A stretch of DNA of 50,662 nucleotides from Chloroflexota bacterium (GTDB lineage: Bacteria; Chloroflexota; Chloroflexia; Thermomicrobiales; JADLAZ01), in contig JADLAZ010000229.1 in the NCBI GenBank assembly GCA_020849725.1, positions 1 through 50,662 of the forward strand, in the 5' to 3' direction. Shown here piece after piece: positions 41,477-50,233 of the stretch; the first letter of the stretch is position 1; each line of letters begins with the position of its first letter. Below the pieces are notes generated by a model. It was not told the origin of the DNA, made no database searches, and was given only the letters and a program-made list of their open reading frames with translations. A program made the position numbers and the translations under genes.

Positions 41477-41722
41477 ATGTCGCTGACGAAACGGCAACGC
41501 AATCGGCTTTGGAATGGCTACATCGTCGGCATGGTCGTGTTCTATGCCGTAACGTTTGGCGTGGCGACGCTGGTGTCCGGATCCGCGGCGATCGGATTCG
41601 TAGCCGGCTTCGCGAGCCTGTTCGTCAGCATGATCGGCTTTCTGGTCGTCATGCGCCGGATGGCGGCGCCGCCCACCTCATCGTCGCCGGACCGGCATAC
41701 CTCCGGCCCGACCCGCTCGTAA
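41477..41722 (+). CDS. Small two-helix membrane protein (paralogue 1)
   Basis: An 81-residue protein with two hydrophobic helices (IVGMVVFYAVTFGVATLV; AIGFVAGFASLFVSMIGFLVV), a basic head (KRQRNRLW) and a polar tail. Its core aligns without gaps to the convergent 59-residue protein encoded next to it: 10 of 23 residues identical from RQR through FG, including W, Y, V, Y, V and F. The ATG at 41477 has AGGTG nearby. It lies 52 bp behind gatA. No family recognised. Confidence 0.55.
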   Translation: MSLTKRQRNRLWNGYIVGMVVFYAVTFGVATLVSGSAAIGFVAGFASLFVSMIGFLVVMRRMAAPPTSSSPDRHTSGPTRS

Positions 41723-41749
41723 TGCACTCGGCACGGTCAGACGCTGCCG

Positions 41750-41929
41750 TCACAGCCGGCTGAGCCAGGTGATCAGCAACCCCAGGCCGGCGATGACGAC
41801 GAAGGTCACGACGAGCGCCGTCAGGAAATCGCTCAGCCCGAACACGACGAAGTACAGCCCAATGCAGAAGACCGTGTAGGCCCACCACATGCCCACACGC
41901 TGGCGCTCGGAGAAGCGCCGCCGCCTCAC
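41750..41929 (-). CDS. Small two-helix membrane protein (paralogue 2)
   Basis: A 59-residue protein with a basic head (RRRRFSERQR) and two hydrophobic helices, related to the convergent neighbour as noted there. The start is GTG at 41929, five bases after a perfect AGGAGG. The longer frame to 42073 runs through the tRNA gene and is rejected. The mature tRNA-Val ends 28 bp upstream on the same strand with no terminator between, so the protein is probably translated from the read-through of the tRNA transcript. Confidence 0.6.
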   Translation of the reverse strand: MRRRRFSERQRVGMWWAYTVFCIGLYFVVFGLSDFLTALVVTFVVIAGLGLLITWLSRL

Positions 41930-41957
41930 CGAGGCCTCCTGGTGTATCGGCTCACGA

Positions 41958-42030
41958 TGGGCGATAGAGGACTCGAACCTCTGACAACCACGGTGTAAAC
42001 GTGGCACTCTACCAACTGAGTTAATCGCCC
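41958..42030 (-). tRNA. tRNA-Val (anticodon TAC)
   Basis: A complete 73-nt cloverleaf on the minus strand: acceptor GGGCGAT/ATCGCCC (7 perfect pairs), D stem ACTC/GAGT, anticodon stem CCACG/CGTGG with loop TTTACAC, T arm AGAGG-TTCGAGT-CCTCT. The anticodon TAC reads GTA/GTG valine codons. CCA is not encoded. Confidence 0.96.
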
Positions 42031-42091
42031 CTGTGTGGCGAGGTGGCCGACTGCGTCGCTGCGCCCGCCACAACGCCCTTGCTCGACCGCG

Positions 42092-42120
42092 ATTCTAGTG
42101 TTCCGGCGGTCGTCTGTCAA
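42092..42120 (-). promoter_or_regulatory. Consensus promoter of tRNA-Val
   Basis: Read on the minus strand: TTGACA (42120-42115), 17-bp spacer, TAGAAT (42097-42092). The -35 is perfect and the -10 matches at 5 of 6. The tRNA begins about 55 bp after the predicted start site; the transcript probably also carries the small membrane-protein gene at 41750-41929. Confidence 0.75.
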
Positions 42121-42147
42121 CCCAACCATCGAGCCAGAGGAGGCGCC

Positions 42148-43233
42148 ATGCACCCGGCCATGACCACGTTGCGAAAGTCGCTCGCCGCCGACGGCTACGA
42201 CGGCGTGCTGGTGTCGCACCCGTCGAACCGCTTCTACCTGAGCGGCTTCCGCGCCGGCGACATCCCGCCCGACGAGAGCGCCGGCTTCCTGCTGGTGACA
42301 GCTGACCGGCAATTCATCATCACCAGCTTCCTGAACATGGACGAGGCGACGGTGGAGGCGCCGGCGTTCGAGCCAGTGCGGCGCGAACGCCAGATCGGCG
42401 TCACCGTCGGCAACCTGCTCAAAGACCTCGGTCTGCGCCGCGTCGCCTTTGAAGACGAGGCGATGCTGGTGAGCTGGCTGCGGCAGATCCAGGAGCATGC
42501 CGGCGCTGAGGTCGCGCTCGAGCCAACCAGTGCCTACGTCAGCCGGTTGCGCGTCAGCAAGACCGACACCGAGATCACCGCCGTCGCCCGCGCGCTGCAG
42601 GTGACGGACCTGGCCTTCGGCGACGTCGCACCGGCGATCCGGGCCGGCATGACCGAGCGCCAAGTGAGTTGGATGCTGGAAGAGGCGATGCGCCGGCACG
42701 GCGCCCAGGGGCCGGCGTTCGAGACGATCGTCGCCGCCGGTCTCAACGCGGCCCGCCCCCACCACCGGCCGACCGACCGGGTGCTGGCCGCGGGCGAGCC
42801 GATCATCATCGACGTTGGCGCGGCCGTCGACGGCTGGATGGGCGATCTGACGCGCACGCTCATTCTTGGCGAGCCGGATGCTCGCTTTCGCGAGATCTAC
42901 ACCATTGTCCTGCGCGCCCAGGAGGCCTGCCTGAGCCAGATCCGCGCCGGCATGACCGGTGAGGCCGCCGACGCGATCGCCCGCGACATCATCACCGCCG
43001 CCGGCTACGGCGATGCCTTCGGCCACAGCCTCGGCCACGGCCTGGGCGTGCGCGTCCACGAGGCGCCCAACGCCGCCAAGACGGTGACGACGCTGCTGCC
43101 CCCGAACAGTATCCTGACGATTGAGCCAGGCATCTACCTGAGCGACTGGGGCGGCGTGCGCATCGAGGACGTCGGCCACATCACTGAGAGCGGCGTTCGC
43201 AACCTGACCGGCGCGCCCAAGCTGCGCTGGTGA
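42148..43233 (+). CDS. M24-family Xaa-Pro aminopeptidase-like peptidase
   Basis: A 361-residue metallopeptidase. The N-terminal creatinase-like domain (about 1-135) precedes the pita-bread catalytic domain. Metal ligands are D222 (IIIDVGA), D233 (GDLTRT), H297 (GHSLGHGLG), E326 (TIEPGIYL) and E340 (VRIED), the full family set. It would remove an N-terminal residue before proline. The ATG at 42148 follows AGAGGAGG; the earlier frame start at 42043 lies over the tRNA promoter. It is convergent with the aminotransferase gene, with a terminator hairpin between. Confidence 0.92.
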   Translation: MHPAMTTLRKSLAADGYDGVLVSHPSNRFYLSGFRAGDIPPDESAGFLLVTADRQFIITSFLNMDEATVEAPAFEPVRRERQIGVTVGNLLKDLGLRRVAFEDEAMLVSWLRQIQEHAGAEVALEPTSAYVSRLRVSKTDTEITAVARALQVTDLAFGDVAPAIRAGMTERQVSWMLEEAMRRHGAQGPAFETIVAAGLNAARPHHRPTDRVLAAGEPIIIDVGAAVDGWMGDLTRTLILGEPDARFREIYTIVLRAQEACLSQIRAGMTGEAADAIARDIITAAGYGDAFGHSLGHGLGVRVHEAPNAAKTVTTLLPPNSILTIEPGIYLSDWGGVRIEDVGHITESGVRNLTGAPKLRW

Positions 43234-43244
43234 GCGCATGACGC

Positions 43245-43289
43245 CCCCGGACCGCGTTGACCAAAGACGCCAGCGCGCGCGGTCCGGGG
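43245..43289. terminator. Bidirectional terminator hairpin
   Basis: CCCCGGACCGCG (43245-43256) and CGCGGTCCGGGG (43278-43289) are perfect 12-bp complements with a 21-nt loop. It lies in the 73-bp gap between the convergent M24 peptidase and aminotransferase genes and could end both transcripts. No T-run is seen on either side. Confidence 0.7.
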
Positions 43290-43306
43290 TCGTGTCGTCG
43301 CGGCCG

Positions 43307-44734
43307 TCAGCCGACTGATGCCCGCAACGCCGTCAGCGACTCCTCGACGATGTCGACCATCTGATGCAGGCTGGCCTCGGGCGTGGTCAGCGGTGGCGCG
43401 AAGCAGAGGAAATCGCGGCCGATGCGGGCGATCAGGCCCCGCTCCTTGCACAGATGCTCGAGGCGCGGCCCGGGCGTCGGACCATAGACACTCGGGTCGA
43501 GGTCCAGCCCCTGGAGCAGCCCGACGCCGCGCACGTTGCGCAGACCCGGCAGCGTGGCGGCGAGCTGGTCCAGTCGCGCGCGGAGGACAGTTTGGCCGAC
43601 TTCGGCGGCACGCTCGACCAATCGCTCCTGACGGATGAGGCGCAGCACCGCCAATCCAGCCGCACTGGACAGTGGATTGCCGCCGAAGGTGTGGCCGTGG
43701 TGGAACTCACGCCGCTGGCCCGGCTCGCCCAGGAACGCCTGGCGGACATGCTCAGCGATCAACACCGCCGCCAGTGGCGAGTAGCCGCCCGACATGCCCT
43801 TGCCGCAGGTGATCAGGTCCGGCGCGACGCCGTAATACTCGGCGCCGAACCGCGTGCCCAGCCGGCCGAAGCCGGTGATGATTTCGTCGAAGATGAGCAG
43901 CACCTTGTGCTTGTCACAGGTGGCGCGCAGCATCTGAAAATACTCGACTGGCGGCACGGTGAAGCCGGCCGACGACACAGAGATCGGCTCCATGATGACC
44001 GCCGCCACTGTCTCCGGATCCTCGGCCTCGATCGTCCGCTCGACGTGGCGGGCGCAGGTGAACAGGTCGTGGGCGCGGCACTCGCTCAGGGTATGATCGA
44101 AGGGGCAGCGCTGACAGGCCGGCGGGTGGACGTGCAGGAAGCCGGCGACGAGCGGCTCGAAAACACTCTTGCGCTCCCAGCCGCCGGTGGCCGACAGCGC
44201 ACCCATCGTCGCGCCGTGGTAGCCGCCATAGCGCGCCAGCACCTTGAACTTGCGTGGATGCCCGGCCTGCTGCCAGTACTGCCGCGCCAGCTTCAGTGCC
44301 GCTTCGTTGGCCTCCGAGCCGCCCGACAGAAGCTTCACCGCCCCGTACTGACCCGGAAGCGCCTCGTCCGCGAACGACAGCAACTCCCGCGCCAGCGCCA
44401 GCGCTGGCGGGTTTGTGCCGTGGAGCGGCGGCGCGAACGCCAGGTGGTCGAGTTGCTCCTGAATGGCCTGGACGACGCGGGGGTGGCGGTGGCCGATAGA
44501 GGCGACGAAGACACCGGACAGGCCATCGAGATAAGTGTTTCCCCGGTGATCGGTGAGGGTAACGCCGTCACCCCCGACGAAGATGAATGGGTCCTCGGCA
44601 AAGGCGCTCATCTGGCGGAAGTCGAGAATCTGGCGAGCGATCAGGTCCGGGTCCAACAGCGTGTCGTCCAACAGCGGCGCATGTCCAGGCTCGTCCGGGT
44701 GGCTCGCGCCCGACCGGTCGATCGTCGTCGTCAT
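43307..44734 (-). CDS. Class III pyridoxal-phosphate aminotransferase
   Basis: A 475-residue omega-aminotransferase-like enzyme. The PLP lysine is K312 in TCGKGMSGGYSPL; D283 in IFDEIITGFGR binds the pyridine N; SGGSEANEAALKLAR and GGYHGAT are the phosphate and cofactor loops. An insert with C207-x2-C210-x8-C219-x7-C227 is shared with many members of the taurine/beta-alanine/putrescine-pyruvate branch, though its metal role is unclear. The ATG at 44734 follows GGAGGAG. The frame beyond it to 45559 is antisense to the MBL gene. Amino donor unknown; acceptor probably pyruvate or oxoglutarate. Confidence 0.9.
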   Translation of the reverse strand: MTTTIDRSGASHPDEPGHAPLLDDTLLDPDLIARQILDFRQMSAFAEDPFIFVGGDGVTLTDHRGNTYLDGLSGVFVASIGHRHPRVVQAIQEQLDHLAFAPPLHGTNPPALALARELLSFADEALPGQYGAVKLLSGGSEANEAALKLARQYWQQAGHPRKFKVLARYGGYHGATMGALSATGGWERKSVFEPLVAGFLHVHPPACQRCPFDHTLSECRAHDLFTCARHVERTIEAEDPETVAAVIMEPISVSSAGFTVPPVEYFQMLRATCDKHKVLLIFDEIITGFGRLGTRFGAEYYGVAPDLITCGKGMSGGYSPLAAVLIAEHVRQAFLGEPGQRREFHHGHTFGGNPLSSAAGLAVLRLIRQERLVERAAEVGQTVLRARLDQLAATLPGLRNVRGVGLLQGLDLDPSVYGPTPGPRLEHLCKERGLIARIGRDFLCFAPPLTTPEASLHQMVDIVEESLTALRASVG

Positions 44735-44908
44735 CTGATTGCTCCTCCTCGCCGGTGGGCCGCTACGCTGCGGCAGTCTCATTGCGCCGGAATCACGCAT
44801 CCATCGTAACATCGCTCCGAGGGCCGGGCAAAGCGCCCCGGCTCGCAGCTCGCCCACGATGACAGCGGCGCCTGACAGACTGGCCAGGGCCTGAGGGGAG
44901 TGATACGG

Positions 44909-45649
44909 ATGCGCCTCACACCGGAGATCCTGCTGATCGGCAGCGGACAACTGGGCTTCAACCTGACCGATCCGCTCGACTGCCATGTCTACGCCGTCGA
45001 TGGCGGCGACGAGATCGCGATCATCGATGCCGGGCTGGGCCGCCAGACTGAGCGACTCCTGGCCACACTGGAGGCTGATGGCCTCGACCGTCGCCGCGTC
45101 TCGACGATCGTGCTCACCCACGCCCACGGCGACCACGCCGGCGGACTGGCGCGGCTGCAGGCGCAAACCGGGGCGCGCGTGGTCGTGCCGGCCGAGGCAG
45201 CGCCATGGGTGGCTGCGGCCGACGAGGCGAAGATCAGCCTCGACCGCGCCCGTGCCGTTGGCATGTACCCGCGCGACTTTCGCTGGCAACCGTGCCCTGT
45301 CGACCAGCTGGTCGCCGGCGGTGACGTCGTGCGGGTCGGCCATCTGGCGCTGCGGGCGATTGACACACCCGGCCACGCCCGCGGTCATTGCTCCTATCTG
45401 ATGGAAGGGCAGACCGGTCGCGCCCTTTTCGCCGGCGATCTGGTTTTCTGGGGCGGGCGAGTATCGCTGCAAAATATCTGGGACTGCTCGATCCAAGACC
45501 TGGCGGAAAGCCTGGCAAAGCTGTCCGGGTTGAATGTGACGGCCTTGCTGCCCGGCCACGGATTACTGCCCTTGACCGATGGGCAGAGCCATATCGACCG
45601 AGCCATTGAGATCATGCGCCGCCTCGGCGTCCCACCCAATCTATCCTGA
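44909..45649 (+). CDS. MBL-fold metallo-hydrolase
   Basis: A 246-residue metallo-beta-lactamase-fold hydrolase. The main metal motif is H71-A-H73-G-D75-H76; further ligands are H in DTPGHARGHCSY (about 154-165), D in FAGDLVF (about 174-180) and the H of LLPGHG near 210. These fit glyoxalase II-like or lactonase-like hydrolases, but the substrate cannot be told. The start is ATG at 44909 with GGGGAG ten bases upstream; a GTG nine bases earlier is too close to the ribosome site. It is divergent from the aminotransferase gene. Confidence 0.9.
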   Translation: MRLTPEILLIGSGQLGFNLTDPLDCHVYAVDGGDEIAIIDAGLGRQTERLLATLEADGLDRRRVSTIVLTHAHGDHAGGLARLQAQTGARVVVPAEAAPWVAAADEAKISLDRARAVGMYPRDFRWQPCPVDQLVAGGDVVRVGHLALRAIDTPGHARGHCSYLMEGQTGRALFAGDLVFWGGRVSLQNIWDCSIQDLAESLAKLSGLNVTALLPGHGLLPLTDGQSHIDRAIEIMRRLGVPPNLS

Positions 45650-45766
45650 TCGGCCATGCCGGCGCGCCCCGGCGCACTGACGCGCCATGACGATCGACCG
45701 TGCGGCCTGGTTTGCCGCTGGCGCGTTACACTCCTAGCGAGGTGGGAACAAGTCCCTGCCGCTGCA

Positions 45767-45781
45767 CGTACCAATGGTACG
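45767..45781. promoter_or_regulatory. Small palindrome upstream of the DedA gene
   Basis: CGTACC-AAT-GGTACG is a perfect 6+6 palindrome (45767-45781), extended by GCA/TGC past a 2-nt bulge. It lies about 120 bp before the DedA start, just upstream of a TTGACG hexamer (45792-45797) that lacks a good -10. It could be an operator or a weak hairpin. Confidence 0.35.
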
Positions 45782-45898
45782 GATGCGGCCCTTGACGGCT
45801 TCGCCGCTGGGCACCATTCTTAATTAGCGAGGCTCTGGTCGCGACGCGTCTCGTTGATCGCGCCGCCTCCGGGCATGGCCATCCAGGAGGGCACGTCG

Positions 45899-46555
45899 TT
45901 GCACTTCGATCTTGCCGAGATCATCCGGGCGGTCGGCTACGTCGGCCTGTGGCTCATCGTCTTTGCTGAGACGGGATTGCTCGTCGGCTTCTTCTTGCCC
46001 GGCGACAGCCTGTTGTTCACCGCCGGCTTCCTGGCCTCGCAAGGCTTCTTCAACATCTTCATCCTCGTGCTTGTCTTTGTGAGCGCCGCCATCATCGGCG
46101 ACTCGGTCGGCTACGCAATTGGCAACCGCTATGGCCGCCGGCTGTTCGACCGCGAGGACTCGCGCTACTTCAAGCGCAAGTACCTCGTTGCGACAGAGGC
46201 GTTCTACGAGAAGCATGGCGGCAAGACCCTCATCCTGGCCCGCTTCGTGCCGATTATTCGAACGTTCGCGCCGACCGTAGCCGGGGTCGCCGGCATGCCG
46301 TACTCGCGCTTTCTCACCTACAACGTCGTCGGTGGAGTGCTGTGGGGACTCGGGGTGCCGGTGGCTGGGTTCTGGCTCGGCAGCGTCATTCCCGATGTCG
46401 ACAAGTACCTGCTGCCTATCATCGCCGTCATTATCATTGTGTCGCTCATCCCGACTGGTATTCACATTTGGAGGGAGCATCGGGAGGACCTGGTCCAACT
46501 CCTCCCGTGGCGGCGACAGTCGGTTGCCGTCGAAGTGGACAATCCCGAGGCTTAG
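45899..46555 (+). CDS. DedA-family membrane protein
   Basis: A 218-residue membrane protein of the DedA/VTT family (undecaprenyl-phosphate or lipid flipping and membrane homeostasis). Typical segments are FAETGLLVGFFLPGDSLLFTAG (about 25-46) with the conserved E and D, GDSVGYAIGNRYGRRLF (about 67-83), KHGGKTLILARFVPIIRTFAP (about 107-127) with the F-x-R-F-P-type motif, and the GVAGMPYSRF turn. I chose the TTG at 45899 because AGGAGG lies eight bases before it; an ATG at 45875 has no ribosome site. Length is normal for the family. Confidence 0.9.
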   Translation: MHFDLAEIIRAVGYVGLWLIVFAETGLLVGFFLPGDSLLFTAGFLASQGFFNIFILVLVFVSAAIIGDSVGYAIGNRYGRRLFDREDSRYFKRKYLVATEAFYEKHGGKTLILARFVPIIRTFAPTVAGVAGMPYSRFLTYNVVGGVLWGLGVPVAGFWLGSVIPDVDKYLLPIIAVIIIVSLIPTGIHIWREHREDLVQLLPWRRQSVAVEVDNPEA

Positions 46556-46743
46556 GCCGGATGTGGTCGAGCCGATTCGGTGGCGACAGCAACCGCGGTG
46601 CCGCACGCTGACAACGATCGCATCCTCTGGCCCAGTGATGCGCCGGTTCGGCGTGGATTTCATCAAGACCCAACCGGTGGCTGGCTCGTGGCGGTGTCGG
46701 TGCCACGGGCAGGGTGGGCAAGAGAACAAAAGAGGGCGCACTC

Positions 46744-48726
46744 ATGACACTCGGCGCGCACGGGTCATCCAATGGTCATCATCCCGCGAACGGGGCGCCT
46801 GAGGGCGTCGTGCATGCGGGGCTGCGCGCCCTGCTCAGCAACTACTACTGGTGCTGGGACGAGGCGATCGGTGAGGTCTTTGCTGACCTACCGACCTTCC
46901 ACGGCTCGCCCTACGCCGCGCTGGCGTCTCTGACCGCCGAGCAACGGCGTCGCCTTGAAACACCAGCGTGGCAGGAAAAGGTGGACACGGCACGCGCGCG
47001 GCAGCGCGCCTATCTGGCTGGCCGGCCGGAGCAGCGGACGATCGCCTACTTCTCGGCTGAGTTCGGTGTCACCGAGACACTGCCGATCTACTCCGGCGGC
47101 CTGGGCGTGCTGGCTGGCGACCACATCAAGGCCGCTTCGGACCTGGGGTTGCCGCTGGTCGCGGTCGGCCTGCTCTACCGGCGCGGCTACTTCCGGCAGG
47201 TGATTGACCCGGCTGGCTGGCAGCGCGAGGAGTACCCGGAGCTGCGTGAGGAGCGAACGGGCCTGCAGCCGGAACTCACCGACGACGGCTCTCCGGTAAT
47301 CGTCACCGTCCCGATGGGTGATCACGACGTGGCGGTGCGCGTCTGGCGCGCTGACATCGGCCGGGTGCCGCTGTACCTGCTCGACACACGCGTCGAGCAG
47401 AACGCCGACATCGATCACTGGATTACCGCACATTTGTACGGTGGCGATCAGGATACGCGCATCCGCCAGGAGATCGTGCTGGGTATCGGCGGCGTGCGGG
47501 CGCTGCGGGAGCTGGGCTACGATGCGCTCGCCACCTACCACATGAACGAGGGACACGCCGCCTTCCTGGCACTGGAGCTGATCCGCGAGCGGATCGCCGG
47601 CGGCCTCGACTTCGCCGCGGCCAGTGCGCTGGTGCGCGAGCAGTGCGTCTTCACGACTCACACGCCGGTGCCGGCCGGCCACGATGCGTTTCCGCGCGAG
47701 TTGGTCCTGCGCTATCTCGGCCTCTACCGCGAGCGGATGCTCGGTTGCTCTGAGTTCGAGTTGCTGACCTTGGGCGGCTGGGGCGCCTTCTCGATGACCG
47801 AACTGGCGCTCCACCTGGCACGGTCGGCCAACGGTGTCTCGCGCAAGCATGGCGAGGTCAGCCAGGCGATGTTCCCCGGCCGGAACATTGGCTCGATCAC
47901 CAACGGCGTCCACCACCTGACCTGGACCGCCGTCCCGTTCCGCCGCCTGTACGATCAGTACCTGCCCGGCTGGCGGCAGGAACCAGACCGGCTGCGGGAG
48001 GCCGAGCGGCTCCCCGGCGATGCCGTGCGGATGGCCCACGACGAGACGAAGACCCGGCTGATCGCTTACATCAACGAGCACCATCCTGAGTCCGCGTTCG
48101 ACCCGGACACGCTGACGATCGGCTTCGCGCGCCGCTTCGCCACCTACAAGCGGGGCACGCTGCTATTCCGTGACGCGGAGCGCCTGGCGCGCGTCGCGGG
48201 CCGGCGGCTCCAGCTCGTCTTCGCCGGCAAGGCCCATCCGCGCGATGACCTGGGTAAGACGTTCATTCAGTCCATCATTCGCGAGATTGGCCAGGGGCCC
48301 GTGCGTGCCGTCTTCCTGAAGGACTATGACATCCGCCTCGGACGTCTGCTGACATCGGGCGTCGACGTCTGGCTCAACAACCCGCGCCGGCCGCTCGAGG
48401 CATCCGGCACCTCGGGCATGAAGTGCCTGCTCAACGGCATTCCCAACCTGTCGGTGCTGGACGGCTGGTGGCTGGAGGGCTACGACGCGACCAATGGCTG
48501 GGCGATCGGCGCCGACTACGCCGGGGGCGATGAGGACGAACACGATGCCGAAAGCCTCTATACCCTGCTGGAGATGGCCGTCATCCCCGAGTACTACGCT
48601 GGTGACGAGGCCTGGCTGCGCCGAATGCGCCGAGCCATCGTCACGGCCGCCGACTTCACGGCGCAACGCATGGTGTCCGAGTACGCGACTGACGTGTACC
48701 ATGTCGGCCAGGCTGCCCGTGCGTAG
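46744..48726 (+). CDS. glgP: Alpha-glucan (glycogen/starch) phosphorylase, short GlgP type
   Basis: A 660-residue enzyme that releases glucose 1-phosphate from alpha-1,4-glucans by phosphorolysis, using PLP. The PLP lysine is K560 in ASGTSGMKCLLNG. Other matches are AYFSAEFGVTETLPIYSGGL (residues about 102-121), MNEGHAAF (about 267), HTPVPAGHDAF (about 304), and the RRFATYKRG and GKAHPRDDLGK loops of the C-terminal domain. The short length and the first motif place it with the non-allosteric archaeal/bacterial type rather than the 800-residue E. coli type. The ATG at 46744 follows AGAGGG; a GTG at 46714 is the alternative. It stands alone. Confidence 0.95.
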   Translation: MTLGAHGSSNGHHPANGAPEGVVHAGLRALLSNYYWCWDEAIGEVFADLPTFHGSPYAALASLTAEQRRRLETPAWQEKVDTARARQRAYLAGRPEQRTIAYFSAEFGVTETLPIYSGGLGVLAGDHIKAASDLGLPLVAVGLLYRRGYFRQVIDPAGWQREEYPELREERTGLQPELTDDGSPVIVTVPMGDHDVAVRVWRADIGRVPLYLLDTRVEQNADIDHWITAHLYGGDQDTRIRQEIVLGIGGVRALRELGYDALATYHMNEGHAAFLALELIRERIAGGLDFAAASALVREQCVFTTHTPVPAGHDAFPRELVLRYLGLYRERMLGCSEFELLTLGGWGAFSMTELALHLARSANGVSRKHGEVSQAMFPGRNIGSITNGVHHLTWTAVPFRRLYDQYLPGWRQEPDRLREAERLPGDAVRMAHDETKTRLIAYINEHHPESAFDPDTLTIGFARRFATYKRGTLLFRDAERLARVAGRRLQLVFAGKAHPRDDLGKTFIQSIIREIGQGPVRAVFLKDYDIRLGRLLTSGVDVWLNNPRRPLEASGTSGMKCLLNGIPNLSVLDGWWLEGYDATNGWAIGADYAGGDEDEHDAESLYTLLEMAVIPEYYAGDEAWLRRMRRAIVTAADFTAQRMVSEYATDVYHVGQAARA

Positions 48727-48866
48727 CATTTTCGCCACAGCAGCCCCTGCCAGCCCTTTCGGCCGCCGCGCGGGACCATAGCTCAGCCAGCGAGGGATAG
48801 CGCACCCCTGCACGTGGACGCAACGGACATAGTTGGCGCGGCGCCAGCGGCGTGTGCCACAGCCTG

Positions 48867-50159
48867 CTAGCGGTCGGCCGCCGTCGTGAATATGTAGGCC
48901 AGCTCGGCGGCGTGCGCCTTCAGGTCGCTGAGGCGCACCGACTCGTCGTTGCCATGGGCGCGGCTTTCGGCGCGCCGGCCGGGTCCGACCATCGCGATCG
49001 CGTCGGTCGCCAGCACCCGCGCCAGATCGGCCATGTCGGTCGAGCCGCCCATGCCGGTGGCGACGAACTCGTCGGCGCGGTAGCCATGCGCGAGCTGCAG
49101 CGCGTTGACGACGCGCTCGGCCAGGGGGTGGTCGGCGCTCTGGTAGTAACTCGGGTAGATGTGCATGACCTCCACCTGGACGTCGAGTGCCCGCGAGCGT
49201 GCCCGACCCCGTGCAACGGCCGCCTCCACTTCAACGACCACGCTCTCGAAACGCTCCTCGGGGATGTAGCGACGATTGACGATCAGCGTACACTCGCCGG
49301 GCACGATGTTGCTCTTCGAGCCAGCCCGGATCACATCCAGGTTGAACATCGGACTCAGGTGGGTCGGCGCCTGTGGCACGTCGGGGTCCGGGGCGATCGG
49401 CAGCGCCGAGCGACGAGCCTCGACCTCGATCTTCAGCGCCAGCAGTTCCTGCATGATGGGGACCATCTCCTCGAGCGCATTGACGCCGAGGTAGTTGCGG
49501 CCCGAGTGGCAACTGCGGCCGATCGTCGTGATCGTGAAATCGACGGCGCCGTTGCCACCCAGCACCCGCACCGGGTCTTGACCGCCCTCCAGACACAGGA
49601 TCGGCGGCTGGACGTAGCCCTGCTCGGCCAGGTAACGCGCGCCGGCGTAGACGCCGATCTCCTCGTCAGTGCACAGGATGTACGTGATCTCGTAGGCCGG
49701 CTCAAGTCCGAGGTCACGCATGACGGTCAGTGCTGTCAGCACGGTCGCGATCGTGCCCTTCATATCGGCCACACCGCGCCCATAGACGCGGCCGTCAACG
49801 AGTGAGCCGGCCCATGGGTCGTGGGTCCAACCGGCGTCGACCGGCACGACGTCCATGTGCGAGTAGACCGTCAGCGCCGGCTTGCCCGGCGCCGGCAGCG
49901 TTGCCACCAGGTTGACCCGCTCACCCTCCAGCGGCAGCGGGATCGCCCGCCACAACGGCTCCGGCAGGATCACCCGCTCGGTGCGGCAGCCCAGCCGGTT
50001 GAATTCCGGCTCGACTGCATCGACCACCTCGGAGTAACCCCGGCCCGGCGGCACGGTCGTGTTGATGGCGATGACGCGGCGCAGCCGCTCCAGGAGCGCC
50101 GCTTCCTGCGCCTCCACCGCCGCCGCGATCGCCGGCCAGCGCGTGCCATCGTCGGTCAT
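48867..50159 (-). CDS. M20-family peptidase (ArgE/DapE type)
   Basis: A 430-residue zinc hydrolase. The catalytic motifs are YSHMDVVPVD (first metal His and Asp, about 99-108), GRGVADMKGT (bridging Asp, about 128-137), CTDEEIGVYAGA (catalytic Glu pair, about 161-172) and the dimer domain with GRSCHSGRNYLGVNALEEM. It would cut an N-acyl or peptide bond, as do ArgE, DapE or carnosinase-type enzymes. The start ATG has GGAGG close by, and the earlier frame to 50423 overlaps the next gene. The dehydrogenase gene upstream ends 74 bp before it and is probably in the same transcript. Confidence 0.92.
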   Translation of the reverse strand: MTDDGTRWPAIAAAVEAQEAALLERLRRVIAINTTVPPGRGYSEVVDAVEPEFNRLGCRTERVILPEPLWRAIPLPLEGERVNLVATLPAPGKPALTVYSHMDVVPVDAGWTHDPWAGSLVDGRVYGRGVADMKGTIATVLTALTVMRDLGLEPAYEITYILCTDEEIGVYAGARYLAEQGYVQPPILCLEGGQDPVRVLGGNGAVDFTITTIGRSCHSGRNYLGVNALEEMVPIMQELLALKIEVEARRSALPIAPDPDVPQAPTHLSPMFNLDVIRAGSKSNIVPGECTLIVNRRYIPEERFESVVVEVEAAVARGRARSRALDVQVEVMHIYPSYYQSADHPLAERVVNALQLAHGYRADEFVATGMGGSTDMADLARVLATDAIAMVGPGRRAESRAHGNDESVRLSDLKAHAAELAYIFTTAADR

Positions 50160-50233
50160 GGCTCGACCTCCTGCCGTGCCGGGCACTGGGCGGCTGATGG
50201 CCACTCCGTCAGCCGCACCCCGGTTGCTCATCG

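Noticed and set aside
41930..42073. Upstream extension of the 59-residue protein
   Set aside because: It would be read through the tRNA-Val gene; the GTG at 41929 has a perfect ribosome site.
44735..45559. Upstream extension of the aminotransferase frame
   Set aside because: It is antisense to the MBL hydrolase gene; the ATG at 44734 has a strong ribosome site.
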